From assembly GCA_037179385.1 (NCBI GenBank), contig CM074187.1, positions 7,378,001 to 7,442,000 of the forward strand: a stretch of DNA of 64,000 nucleotides, in the 5' to 3' direction. Source of the DNA: Holothuria scabra (Eukaryota > Echinodermata > Holothuroidea > Aspidochirotida > Holothuriidae). This document shows, piece by piece, positions 34,200-43,403 of this stretch. The position numbers were made by a program, and so were the translations under genes. Each line of letters begins with the position of its first letter. Within the stretch, counting starts at the first letter, position 1. The notes under the pieces are model-generated. The model had not been told where the DNA came from, did not search any database, and worked only from the letters and a program-made list of their open reading frames with translations.

Positions 34200-34295
34200 G
34201 TCAATGAAATGGAGATTAGCAGAACTGAAGCTGAGAGGAGTCTAAGAGTCAACCAGGGTAATGTGGTTGAGGCTCTCCTGCAACTCACAAATTAG
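34200..34295 (+). CDS. HYPK: HYPK exon 4 and stop
   Basis: Acceptor CATTTTAAG ends at 34199. It encodes residues 85-115, including NEMEISRTEAERSLR and GNVVEALLQLTN, then TAG at 34293-34295. This is the C-terminal UBA-like domain that contacts NAA15 in the NatA complex. The ending at LTN matches the family C terminus. The 3' UTR extent is uncertain: the first AATAAA I find is at 35295-35300, about 1 kb on and beyond a SINE-tail-like stretch. Confidence 0.93.
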   Translation, partial: VNEMEISRTEAERSLRVNQGNVVEALLQLTN

Positions 34296-35639
34296 GCAAA
34301 GAACCCTTTATCTAGCCAGCAAGACCCTGCAGGTGACATATGATGATAAGAGTGTCCGCAGATGAGGAATGGTAGATGCTGGAGCAGGATGAAGGCACAC
34401 ATGACCTTTGCAATGATCAACAGAAAAGAAGCGACATCATTTAAATGTAAGGAAACTGACCTGTTTGCCAATGCTGTAGTACTCGGCGACTAAAAGTGTT
34501 TGTGAGTTAGTGTTCAGGTGAAATGACTGTTGATCTGACTACAGTCTGAAGATGAAGAGGTATTTGATAAGGCACTGCTGTCATGGGAATGAAGTATTTG
34601 TGACTTTCAGAATTGGGTCTGAATGTGTTGTAAATCCTTTTGCCTACTCTAAATTGTAGCACTCTGCTGGAAGTACTGTAGCCCACAAAAGTGACTGTTG
34701 GAGAAGAACACTGCTCATTAGGTTTCATCATAAGTCAAATATTTTGACAGTATTGTGGTATTGTTTTGTCTTTTTTTTCTCTTTTTGTTGAAAAACAGTT
34801 AATCGAAAAGGCCACTCATCAATATTTTTTTGTTAAATTTCAATTGTATTGTAAGGTGTTATTGTGGTCATGCATGCTGCCACCCACTGCTAAGTCCTCT
34901 GCCACCCATCCTTGTGACCCCTACAGTCACCAGCCCTAAAAGACCAGCCAACTATGATTGAGAAATTAATTCTATTCCTGATGTGGGGTTGTAAAGCTCT
35001 GTCTTACTATCTGCATATAAACTGATGCAGGGATTAGAGCATAATTGAAAAAAAAATCTTTACACTAATATTTCATTAATTTATTATCATGAATGGTTTG
35101 CATCTATGCCTTGGAATACATGAAGTGAATCACTTGTAGGTTGAATACTGATTGTGACCATGGCTTTCAGCAAAAAACTTGTAAACTGCTTCATGAGTGA
35201 ATCATGAGTCTCAAAATGGTATCTTTGGCTTTCAAATCCAATGGGTGTTCCTGGGAACAAAGTTACATAAGGTAAGTTAGAAACTGAAGTTAGAAATAAA
35301 GCTATCCACTCACTACACGAATTTGCACTCCGCAACTCAACTGGATAGTCTCTACAACTGTGATTTGCAATGTTAAGTCCAGTTTTAAGTTGCACTGACT
35401 TAAGTCAGGAAGAACCAACATGTTGGTTCCGTCTGACTGATGTCAAGGTCACTTAAAACTGGTACTGCAACTGCCAGTCGCAGTCGTAAAAAGTAAAAAC
35501 ATGCACATTACACAACTGTTGGAGATGCGACGATTGAGTTGAGTTGCAGTGTTTAAAGTTGTGTAAGTGTGTGGCTAGCTAAAGGATGATACCTTACTGC
35601 TGCAAAAGAGACTTTGATAGATTATTGTCTACAGACCTA
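34296..35639. other. HYPK 3' flank; no other gene recognised
   Basis: Includes the probable HYPK 3' UTR of unknown length. A stretch 'ggggttgtaaagctctgtcttactatc' near 34985 resembles the SINE tail. Nothing else is recognised. Confidence 0.4.
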
Positions 35640-36165
35640 GCAATTGCCTTTCAGTTGAGGCAAGTGCAAAGTACTTCATTTTGGACCTGAAAGTTCTAGC
35701 TGTACAACATGAACAGAAGTGTTTTGAATTGTTGTAGCATTTAAGGAAGATCTGGGTGTTGTTATAACAGGGGATATGAAGTCATCTGTGTAGTGTGCAG
35801 CAAAGCTGCAAGGGCAAATAGGGTACTGGTATTGATGAAGAGGAATTTTAGTAGTTTTAGTAAAGAATTTCTTCTCAATTTTTATAAGCAGTTAGTAAAG
35901 ACCCCATCTTAACTATCCCCTTCAGGCTTGGAATCCTATGAAAAAAGGTCCAAATTTCTTTTAGAACAAGTTCAGGGGACAGCCACCAACCCTCTGCCAG
36001 ATGTGAAGAATCTATCTTCCCACTAGACTTTGGCATCTCAGGCTTTAACCTTTACCATGGTGGAGTTGAGAAGGGTAAGGGGAGACTTGTTTGCTTTTAG
36101 GGTTTGGTCTACAGTGCATCATATGGGGTTTTAGCCCTCCTTGTCCCTTAAAGCTGTTATGTGCT
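35640..36165 (+). pseudogene. CR1/L2-like LINE 3' fragment
   Basis: Broken frames give KEDLGVVITGDMKSS (near 35745) and, in a shifted frame, YEKRSKFLLEQVQGTATNP (near 35940-35990), the usual end region of CR1/L2 proteins. It ends with the family 3' tail 'ttagccctccttgtcccttaaagctgttatg' near 36131-36160, shared with the copies at 21698-22070 and 22400-22603. Confidence 0.6.
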
Positions 36166-36230
36166 GTTTTATTGAAATTGTTAGCTTTGGATGGTAAGTA
36201 GTAACAACACTTCCCCTTTTCCCTTTCCCC

Positions 36231-36318
36231 CTCATCCGTGAGTCACAGCTGGCAAAAGGCTGTGACCAGTCCAACTTAAACCAGTTGGTAGAAACTGACT
36301 CATAAAACTTCATCGAAC
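36231..36318 (+). mobile_element. SINE 3' fragment
   Basis: 'gtgagtcacagctgg', 'aggctgtgaccagtccaactt' and 'aaaccagttggtagaaactg' match the 3' half of the tRNA-derived SINE family. A C run and CA repeat follow directly (36320-36350). Confidence 0.6.
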
Positions 36319-36760
36319 TGCCCCCCCCCCCCCTACACACACACATCATCCATCCATTGCATTCTCCAAAGGGCAGTCTTTCGTGGCACTATGGAACAAG
36401 AATGTTTGAAAAGTCTCTGGATGATGTATGACTTTACATGAGCTTAAGTGACAAATTAGATCAAATACAGGTTTCTTTTGAAAGTCCATTTCAGGTAAGT
36501 TACTGATAATTTGAAAATCTGAAACACCAAAAGAGGGAATTTGTAACAGTTTCATGAATGTAAATACAAGAATTTGTGCAAAAATGAGTTCCTCTACTGA
36601 CATGCCTTTGATTTGCTTTGTAAATGTCATCATTTGTTTATATAATGCCTTAACATCATGGGACCAGTGAACAGACACAAACTATTCTAGTGTCCATTTA
36701 GGAAGTTACCATCACTGATATGTGATAGGAAACAGTGTTAACATGCCCCAAAGCTCAATG

Positions 36761-37318
36761 TTTAAAGTGTACCTTAAGTCAAAAAATTCAAAAATACATT
36801 AAATACCCATGAAAAATGAATTCTAACAATTCAACTCCCATCATAATAGGACATTTCTGAGCTGAGATATAAAATGTTGAAGTTTATTTACTCAGCTTAA
36901 AATGGTATGTTGTGCAATAATTTGTGATGTCATTGTTGTACTACTCATAGTCAGATCTTTGTATTTCTTTGTTCTTCTAAAAGTTACTGCACCTTGTACC
37001 AAGGTGTGATAGAACTTCTACTCTTATGAGATGATGTAATTAATAAAGCCCTATCTGTACAACATGCTATACAAACAAACAGGAAGTGTTCACGGTCATA
37101 AAAACATTTTTAATTATAAAGGGAAACAAGGCAGTTAATGTGAGTTTTTCAATAAGACAGTCACAAATTATTGGGCAATGGACCAATTTGTTGTAAGTGA
37201 GTAAACTTCAACATTTTATATCTCAGTTCAAGAATGTCATATGAAGATGGGAGTTGGACTGTTAAAATTCATTTTTCATGCTCTTTAAGATATTTTTTGA
37301 CTTGAAGTACACTTTAAA
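36761..37318. mobile_element. Long-inverted-repeat (foldback) element, copy 1
   Basis: The outer ~140 bases are inverted repeats: TTTAAAGTGTAC at 36761 against GTACACTTTAAA at 37318, and inward 'catgaaaaatgaattctaac', 'caactcccat', 'gagatataaaatgttgaagt' against their complements on the right. TTAA lies at each outer edge, so a TTAA duplication is possible. This copy is uninterrupted and serves as the empty-site counterpart of the copy at 46702-48992. Confidence 0.75.
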
Positions 37319-38396
37319 ATGCATTTTGTAAAATATCATTAGTTACAGTGTTATGTCTTGCATAATAATCCAGGGACTATTTCCAGGATTTCCCAGAAGC
37401 TGTTAAGCCCATTAAACCCAAAATTGTGAAATTGTTGCCCTGGACAATGAAATAAAGGGTGAAACAGTGCATTTCAGAAAATCTGTGAATTGTCCAGATG
37501 CAGGCAGAAGTAGAATTCTCACGCCACTGACATTGTCAACCAGCATTAGTTGCATGGTGTGTTCACTTCTGACAAGTAACATGCATGCTTCATTCTTTTG
37601 AAATTTGTGAACTACTTCTCAAAAGTTGTGGCATGACTGACAAGAGCTATGTCAAGCTGGAATTGCAAAGTAGTTAACAAAAGGTATTCATGGCTCACCG
37701 GCCCTGGAAAAATTTTGGTGCCAAATGATCTATTGTACAATTTTAGGCAGTTCAGGACAATTAAATCTATTAAGTGGCTGCTTCCATTTAAGCTCATTGC
37801 ATCAGGTGTTTTGCAAGGCATGAATTCATGCATTTGACCACCGTTTTCATTAGGATTTTGGAAAAAAATGAAGGAGACTATTCCCTCTAATGTCATAAGT
37901 GCTGCGACATGTTCCCTAGCCTATTCCCCTAACTATTGATGCTCATGATCTGGTTCTTTTTAATGAATGGAAAGAGTGTGCTTCTGTTCTTTGTCCAAAC
38001 TATTTTGCTACCAAGGATGGCTTGACTTTAGTCTTTAATAAATTATTTAGAGGTAAAAAAGTGGAATTTAGACAGTGAAGAAACCTCAAATATAGAAAAA
38101 GGGCAATATTTAGTTATTTTCTGCCTATTATTGTTTTTTGTTTTGGTTTTTGCTCTTTGGGGGTTGGGGTGGGGTTTATTGCATAGAAGGTAGATGTAAA
38201 TGCTAACCTCAGCAGCCAGTGTAGCCTGTTGCTGTAGAATCAGCTGCTTTGATGTCCAAACCAATTGTTCATTTAAGAGAAAAGTTGGAATCAAATAGTG
38301 TGTGTGTTTGGGAGGGAGGGTCAGGTGGGAGGTTTTGAGTATTACACAAGGTAAAGTTGGGTTCTATTTTACACTACTGCTTTTTTGATTCCTTGC
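37319..38396. other. No feature recognised
   Basis: About 1.1 kb with no exon or repeat that I can support. Short frames on both strands lack motifs. Confidence 0.4.
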
Positions 38397-39265
38397 CGAA
38401 GGCAGGCAAGGAATCTATGAGATGGTGATGTCGTGTGTGTGTGTGTGTGATGCCCTCTTGTGAACATGATATCTCAAGAAGGGTAACTCTGAGAGGTCTC
38501 AAACTTGACATGTAGATTGCCCACATTGAGTAGAAGGTCCCTATCATTTTTGGTGGAGGTCAAAGGTCATTTGGGGTCACCAGGGGTCAAATGGTAAATA
38601 CCTTTGAAATTGCTTGTAAACACAATATCTCCAGAAAGAAAAGTGTGAGTGATCTCATACTTACCATGTAGATTGCTCATATTGAATAGATGAACTCTAT
38701 TGTTTTTGGTGGAGGTCAAAGGTCATTTGGGGTCACCAGAGGTAAAAAGGTCAAAACCTTGTAAACACTGCATCTCAAGAAGGGTAACTGTGAGGGCTCT
38801 TATATATAGCATGTGGATTGTCCATGTTAGGTAGATGATCCCTATTGTTTTTGGTGGAGGGCAAAGGTCATCTGGGGTCACCAGAGGTCAAAACATCAAA
38901 ACTTTGTACACAGTATATCTCAAGAAGGGTAACTGTGAGGGATCTCATACTTAGCATGTGGATTGTCCATATTGAGTAGATGAACCCTATTGTTTTTACT
39001 GGAGGTCAAAGGGTCATTTAGGGTCATCAGAGGTTAAACCTTGCACATACTATATTTCAAAAAGGGTAACTGTTAGGGTTAATATTCATTAGTGCATAGG
39101 GTGAAGAGTTTTGAATGGCATGGGTAATGTAAGATGCATTTGGTAAGCTTTTGGAATCCACTTAATTAGGTAAATGATCAAGTTGGGTAATTTCAAAGTA
39201 TGTACTGAAGCAATCTCACTGTATTAAGAATGTCTAAAGTGCATAAAAGTGCATTTGGTACAGTA

Positions 39266-39340
39266 TTTTATTTCGTAATATCGTCAGACATTACGTAATA
39301 GATATTAATAGGAGAGCCCGCTAGTGTGCGCATGTCAATT
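39266..39340 (+). repeat. DIRS left terminal repeat
   Basis: The inner 55 bases (39286-39340) are the exact inverse complement of 43282-43336 in the right terminal repeat. The outer 50 bases (39266-39315) are the exact inverse complement of 43046-43095 in the internal complementary region. Confidence 0.95.
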
Positions 39341-39347
39341 ACGCTAG

Positions 39348-39824
39348 TTACTTGCTTACCACTGGAAGCAAGATCTTTTGCGTGTCAATAATCCCCGTTT
39401 TGGGGCATCCTTCAATGTTCGTTACACCCATTTATGTAAACCTTCAAATCCAGTCACCAAGTTCCTCTTTGGAGATGACCTGAGTAAACAGGTTAAGGAA
39501 CTTAAAGATGAGCAGAAGGCCACAGCAGGGTTTATGAAATCACGTGGCAATTTCTCGAGACAGAGACTACAATCACACCCTTATAGAGGCTACAGGCCAA
39601 GTTCAAGGGGAACGTACACTAAACATGCTTACCGTGATGCTGGCTGGGTGTCCAGGTCAAGTGCAGGGACAAGCAGCAACAGCTCATTCACCACTAACAG
39701 GGCTTTTTTAGGCCAAAGCCAGGGGCGAAGAGCTCACCCGCCCAGAATAGGGGCACCACCCCCCCTGGCCAAGGACAAGTCATATCAGAAGCAGCCTCAG
39801 CCCCAGGCACAGAGGAAACACTAG
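39348..39824 (+). pseudogene. DIRS gag, C-terminal part only
   Basis: Open frame from after a stop at 39345-39347 to TAG at 39822-39824, with no ATG before residue ~63. The segment CKPSNPVTKFLFGDDLSKQV matches the conserved C-terminal part of DIRS gag proteins. It is followed by a basic Arg/Ser/Gln-rich tail (YRGYRPSSRG and similar), probably nucleic-acid binding. The N-terminal few hundred residues usual for the family are absent: only ~37 bases separate the left terminal repeat from this segment, so an internal deletion removed the 5' part. The frame overlaps the RT frame by 127 bases, with a slippery heptamer at 39704-39710. Confidence 0.75.
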
Positions 39825-41809
39825 ACTCTGAAAAGGTGAGCAATTGGCACACTGTGCCACTTGATTTGAACTTAGGCTTAGGCCTAGTTACATCTGAAAT
39901 GCACTTAGAATCACAACCAGCAGTTGGAGGTCGACTGAAGTTATTTTACAAAAACTGGTGCAAGATTACATCAGATCCCTTCATTTTAAATGCAGTTAAA
40001 GGCTACAAAATTGAGGTGAGGCATTCAGACCCACCAAAGAACACAGGACCCTTTCGATGCTTTAAACGAGGGCCTAAAGAGGAAATGCAGATTACTGAAG
40101 AAATACAGGAACTGCATAAAAAGCAAGTGATTGAACCCTGCTTGAGAGAAAAAGGGGATTTCCTATCAAATATTTTTACTAGACCAAAGAAAAATGGTGG
40201 TACTCGTCTGATCCTTGACCTATCAGAATTTAACAAATATCTGCCTTACAGACATTTTAAAATGGATAATATCCATTCAGCAACTCAGCTTATTTCACAA
40301 AACTGTTACTTAACCTCAGTCGATCTTAAAGATGCTTACTATTCTGTAGCTATCCATGAAAACTATAGGAAGTACCTAAAGTTTGAATGGCAAAAGCAAT
40401 TCTGGCAGTTTAAAGCCTTACCTAATGGGCTCAGCACTGCACCCAGACTGTTTACAAAACTTCTAAAGCCCCTGCTGTCAAATTTAAGACAGCAAGGTCA
40501 TTTAGTCATTGGCTACCTTGATGATACTCTAATCATCGCAAATACAGAAGCACAGGGCAAAGTGGCCACCAATGCTACAACCCAAAGCCTTACTCAGCTT
40601 GGCTTCATTATCCATCCACAAAAGTCGGTGCTTACACCAACTCAAGAAATTCAATTCCTGGGTTTCATTTTGAACACTAGAAACATGACCATCAAACTCC
40701 CAAAGGAAAAATCAGCTGAAATTCAAAAAGTTTGCAACAGCTTGCTACAGGCTATGAACCCCACTATAAGACAGGTGGCAATGGTTGTAGGGAAACTTGT
40801 TGCTGCTTTCCCAGCAGTTCCACATGGACAATTGTATTATAGGTCCCTTGAGAAGGACAAAACCCAGGCCTTGAAAGCAAACAAGGGACACTTTGATAGA
40901 AAAATGAAACTATCTCTGGGTGCTAAGTGCGAACTGCAGTGGTGGATATCAGAAATTGATTCGGCCTCTAAGCCAATGAGATATCCTAACCCTATTCTAG
41001 AACTGCGCACCGACGCAAGTGGAATTGGTTGGGGTGCCACAGACATGAAAACCCTCACTGGGGGTAGATGGAATGCTTCTGAGTTAAGGGTAGCTGCAGA
41101 CAATAAGATAAACTACCTAGAAATACTTGCAGCAAGTATGGGTATTAAATGTTTTTGTACAGATCTGCATGACGCACATGTGCTTCTACGTGTAGATAAC
41201 AAAACAGCAGTATCATATATAAACAATATGGGTGGAATCAAATCAGAAGATTGTAATAGGGCAGCTAAGGAAATTTGGGAGTGGTGCAAGGAACATGAAA
41301 TTTGGCTTACAGCAGCTTACCTCCCAGGAACACAAAACACTGAGGCAGACCTAATGTCCAGAAACTTCAATGACAGAACTGAGTGGATGCTAAATAGAGA
41401 AATATTCAGAGACATTATTTCCTGGTTTGGACAACCAGAAATTGACCTCTTTGCATCCAGACTGAATAAGCAATTAGATAACTATGTTTCGTGGCTGCCA
41501 GACCCAGAAGCAAAAGCTATAGATGCTTTTACATTAGACTGGAGTCTTTTGAAATTTTATGCCTTTCCCCCATTTTGCCTCATCCCCAAATGCCTACAAA
41601 AGATCCGACAGGATAAAGCTGAGGGGCTCCTGGTAGTCCCAAACTGGCCTACCCAGCCATGGTTTCCACTCCTTAAGCAGATGTTAGTAGGGACTCCCAT
41701 GTTCATAAAACGTGGGGAGAGGGTGATTACTCAACCGGTCTCACAAGCACCACACCCTTTACACATGCATCTTGATCTTCTTTGTTGCAGGTTATCTGTA
41801 AACATTTAA
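39698..41809 (+). CDS. DIRS reverse transcriptase / RNase H / methyltransferase-like polyprotein
   Basis: 703 open codons with no ATG in the overlap, so expression by -1 frameshift from gag is likely. RT region: TSVDLKDAYYSVAI, LPNGLSTAPRLFTKLL and the catalytic box YLDDTLII, about residues 200-330. RNase H: LRTDASGIGWGA (first Asp), INYLEILAAS (Glu), VLLRVDNKTA (Asp) and NTEADLMSR (last Asp), about residues 435-560, so all four catalytic acids are present. The tail EIDLFASRLN ... AIDAFTLDW ... YAFPPFCLI ... WPTQPWFPLL matches the DIRS methyltransferase-like domain; the phage Dam-type NPPY box appears here as FPPF. It acts in the cytoplasm or nucleus to copy the element RNA. It overlaps the recombinase frame at its 3' end. 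The frame is intact. Confidence 0.93.
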   Translation, partial: QGFFRPKPGAKSSPAQNRGTTPPGQGQVISEAASAPGTEETLDSEKVSNWHTVPLDLNLGLGLVTSEMHLESQPAVGGRLKLFYKNWCKITSDPFILNAVKGYKIEVRHSDPPKNTGPFRCFKRGPKEEMQITEEIQELHKKQVIEPCLREKGDFLSNIFTRPKKNGGTRLILDLSEFNKYLPYRHFKMDNIHSATQLISQNCYLTSVDLKDAYYSVAIHENYRKYLKFEWQKQFWQFKALPNGLSTAPRLFTKLLKPLLSNLRQQGHLVIGYLDDTLIIANTEAQGKVATNATTQSLTQLGFIIHPQKSVLTPTQEIQFLGFILNTRNMTIKLPKEKSAEIQKVCNSLLQAMNPTIRQVAMVVGKLVAAFPAVPHGQLYYRSLEKDKTQALKANKGHFDRKMKLSLGAKCELQWWISEIDSASKPMRYPNPILELRTDASGIGWGATDMKTLTGGRWNASELRVAADNKINYLEILAASMGIKCFCTDLHDAHVLLRVDNKTAVSYINNMGGIKSEDCNRAAKEIWEWCKEHEIWLTAAYLPGTQNTEADLMSRNFNDRTEWMLNREIFRDIISWFGQPEIDLFASRLNKQLDNYVSWLPDPEAKAIDAFTLDWSLLKFYAFPPFCLIPKCLQKIRQDKAEGLLVVPNWPTQPWFPLLKQMLVGTPMFIKRGERVITQPVSQAPHPLHMHLDLLCCRLSVNI
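39704..39710 (+). promoter_or_regulatory. Putative -1 frameshift heptamer T TTT TTA
   Basis: In the gag frame the codons read GCT TTT TTA, giving the canonical X XXY YYZ slippery site. The -1 frame has a stop at 39695-39697 and is then open without interruption into RT/RNase H (to 41809). After a 12-base gap, GGGCG at 39723-39727 can pair with the CGCCC that follows ~11 bases later, a possible weak stimulatory stem. Recoding is inferred, not shown. Confidence 0.6.
39836..41790 (+). promoter_or_regulatory. Putative alternative GT-AG intron joining to the recombinase
   Basis: Donor AAAAG|GTGAGC at 39836 and acceptor TCTTCTTTGTTGCAG|G ending at 41790 are both near consensus. Splicing is phase 0. 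The -1 (RT) frame upstream of the donor runs, after removal of 1955 bases, directly into the recombinase frame at 41791. The intron would remove RT/RNase H almost exactly. The recombinase frame itself opens only after a stop at 41773-41775 and has no ATG before its middle. RNA evidence is needed. Confidence 0.5.
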
Positions 41810-42760
41810 AAGAAAAAGGTTTGCAACAGGAAGCCATCAACATTATTTCAGCATCATGGAGGGTATCAACAAAAAAGCAGTATGTTACTTACATTAAGAA
41901 GTGGAAAGCTTTTTGCACGGAAAGAAAGATAAACGAGTTTTGCTCTGATATTAACAATGTGCTTGAATTCTTTAGTAACCTGTACCACAGTCAGGCTTTG
42001 AGCTACAGTGCTATAAACACAGCTCGTAGTGCTTTATCATCTTTTCTGGTTTTAACTGACACTACATTTACCATCGGAAATCACCCTTTAATCTCTAGAT
42101 TTCTAAAAGGAGTTTTCCACTTGAGACCTCCAAAACCCAGATACCAAGCAACATGGGATGTAAACATTGTATTTAATTATCTACGCAAACTGTCACCAGT
42201 TAACGCTCTTACTTTGAAACAGTTAACACTGAAGCTGGTCATGATTTTGGCCCTTATCTCTGCCCAAAGAGTTCAAGCACTAAGGTTCCTCCATTTAGAG
42301 CGCATGAAACTGCAGACTAATCAGGTGACTTTTCAATTTCATGACCTGCTCAAACAAAATAAGCCAGGGAATGTAAGCTCGACACTTGTGATAAGAGGTT
42401 ACCCTCCAGACCGGCGACTTTGCTCCGTCAAATACCTACGCAGCTACATTGAAAGAACTAGCTCAATTAGGGGAGCTGAAAAGTATCTTCTGATAAGCTA
42501 CAAAAAGCCTTTTAAGAGGATAACTACTCAAACTATCTCTCGTTGGTTAAAAGAAGTCATGAAGAACTCTGGCATCAACACAGATGTGTACAAAGCACAC
42601 TCAACGAGGGCTGCGGCTAACTTCAGCGGCAAGCACCAGTGCTGTTCCAGTACAGGACATTATGGCACAGGCTGGTTGGTCTAATGAGAGAACATTTAGA
42701 ACCTACTACAAAAAGCCAGTAAACGCAGCAAGTGACTTTACAGCCGTAATCAAGGATTAG
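41776..42760 (+). pseudogene. DIRS tyrosine recombinase, frameshifted
   Basis: Replaces integrase in DIRS elements: it inserts the circular DNA by site-specific recombination. The N-terminal core-binding part includes WRVSTKKQYVTYIKKWKAFC. The catalytic domain shows SAQRVQAL (first Arg) and the HxxR motif HSTR. Near 42619-42620 one extra base shifts the frame; the reading frame ends early at 42682-42684. The motif containing the catalytic tyrosine (RTFRTYYKK) continues in the +1-shifted frame to a stop at 42758-42760. The damaged copy would lack the nucleophilic Tyr. No in-frame ATG precedes the catalytic domain, consistent with expression by splicing or recoding. Confidence 0.85.
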
Positions 42761-43045
42761 TCTACTGTACAGTATATTGTTATGTATATAGGTTGCAGGA
42801 AAGTTTGTTGTTCACATCAGTTCAGGACAACCCTGCCGTTTGTTGAGAAGTTTTATTTGGTTTCTACAGTATTGGTGGAAAAAAAAAAAAAAAAATAACA
42901 AAAGTGTTGCATAGACATTTGTGACAACATAGAAGTGGATGGATTGCCATTGAAGGGATATAATGCAGCAGTTTCCAAACTATGTCAGGTACCACGGCAT
43001 ACCCACTATACTGTTGTTTTTCGAATGCGCCTACTAGCTTCAAAA

Positions 43046-43170
43046 TCTCCTATTAATATCTATTACGTAATGTCTGACGATATTACGAAATAAAATAGAA
43101 AATTAAACGAGAACTTACCTGTTTGAAGTTTAATTGTTATTTTATGAGTAATAGGAGGAAGACATTACGT
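43046..43170 (+). repeat. DIRS internal complementary region (circle-junction template)
   Basis: 43046-43095 is the exact inverse complement of the element's left end (39266-39315), and 43093-43170 of its right end (43326-43403). The two matches overlap by AAA at 43093-43095, so the region reads, on the reverse strand, as right end, TTT, left end. This is the joined circle junction, as expected if it templates completion of the termini. Confidence 0.95.
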
Positions 43171-43281
43171 CCCTCCTCAGCCCTCCCTTTAGTCATTGAA
43201 CTCAGGGAGTGTCTCACCTTCAAACAACAGTGTAAGTTCTCTATGTTAACTTTAAGACGTAGGCACATTCTCAACTTCCAA

Positions 43282-43403
43282 AATTGACATGCGCACACTA
43301 GCGGGCTCTCCTATTAATATCTATTACGTAATGTCTTCCTCCTATTACTCATAAAATAACAATTAAACTTCAAACAGGTAAGTTCTCGTTTAATTTTCTA
43401 TTT
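43282..43403 (+). repeat. DIRS right terminal repeat
   Basis: 43282-43336 is the exact inverse of the inner left terminal repeat (39286-39340). The outer 78 bases (43326-43403) are complementary to 43093-43170. It ends CTATTT before flanking ATGTTGA. Confidence 0.95.

Larger units (their letters stand above)
39266..43403 (+). mobile_element. DIRS-type tyrosine-recombinase retrotransposon
   Basis: 4138 bp with the diagnostic DIRS structure: non-identical inverted terminal repeats, an internal complementary region near the right end, and genes for gag, RT/RNase H (with a methyltransferase-like tail) and a tyrosine recombinase. There is no integrase and no target duplication. The ends share TTT (39266-39268 and 43401-43403), as expected for integration of a circle by recombination at a trinucleotide. 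All terminal and internal complementary matches are perfect, which implies a recent insertion. It is shorter than typical DIRS elements (5-6 kb) because most of gag is missing, and the recombinase has a frameshift, so this copy is probably not autonomous. Confidence 0.95.

Noticed and set aside
39836..39838. GTG at 39836 as the RT start codon
   Set aside because: A GTG start is not expected in an animal element; the frame is open upstream to 39698, and the GTG is better explained as part of a splice donor.
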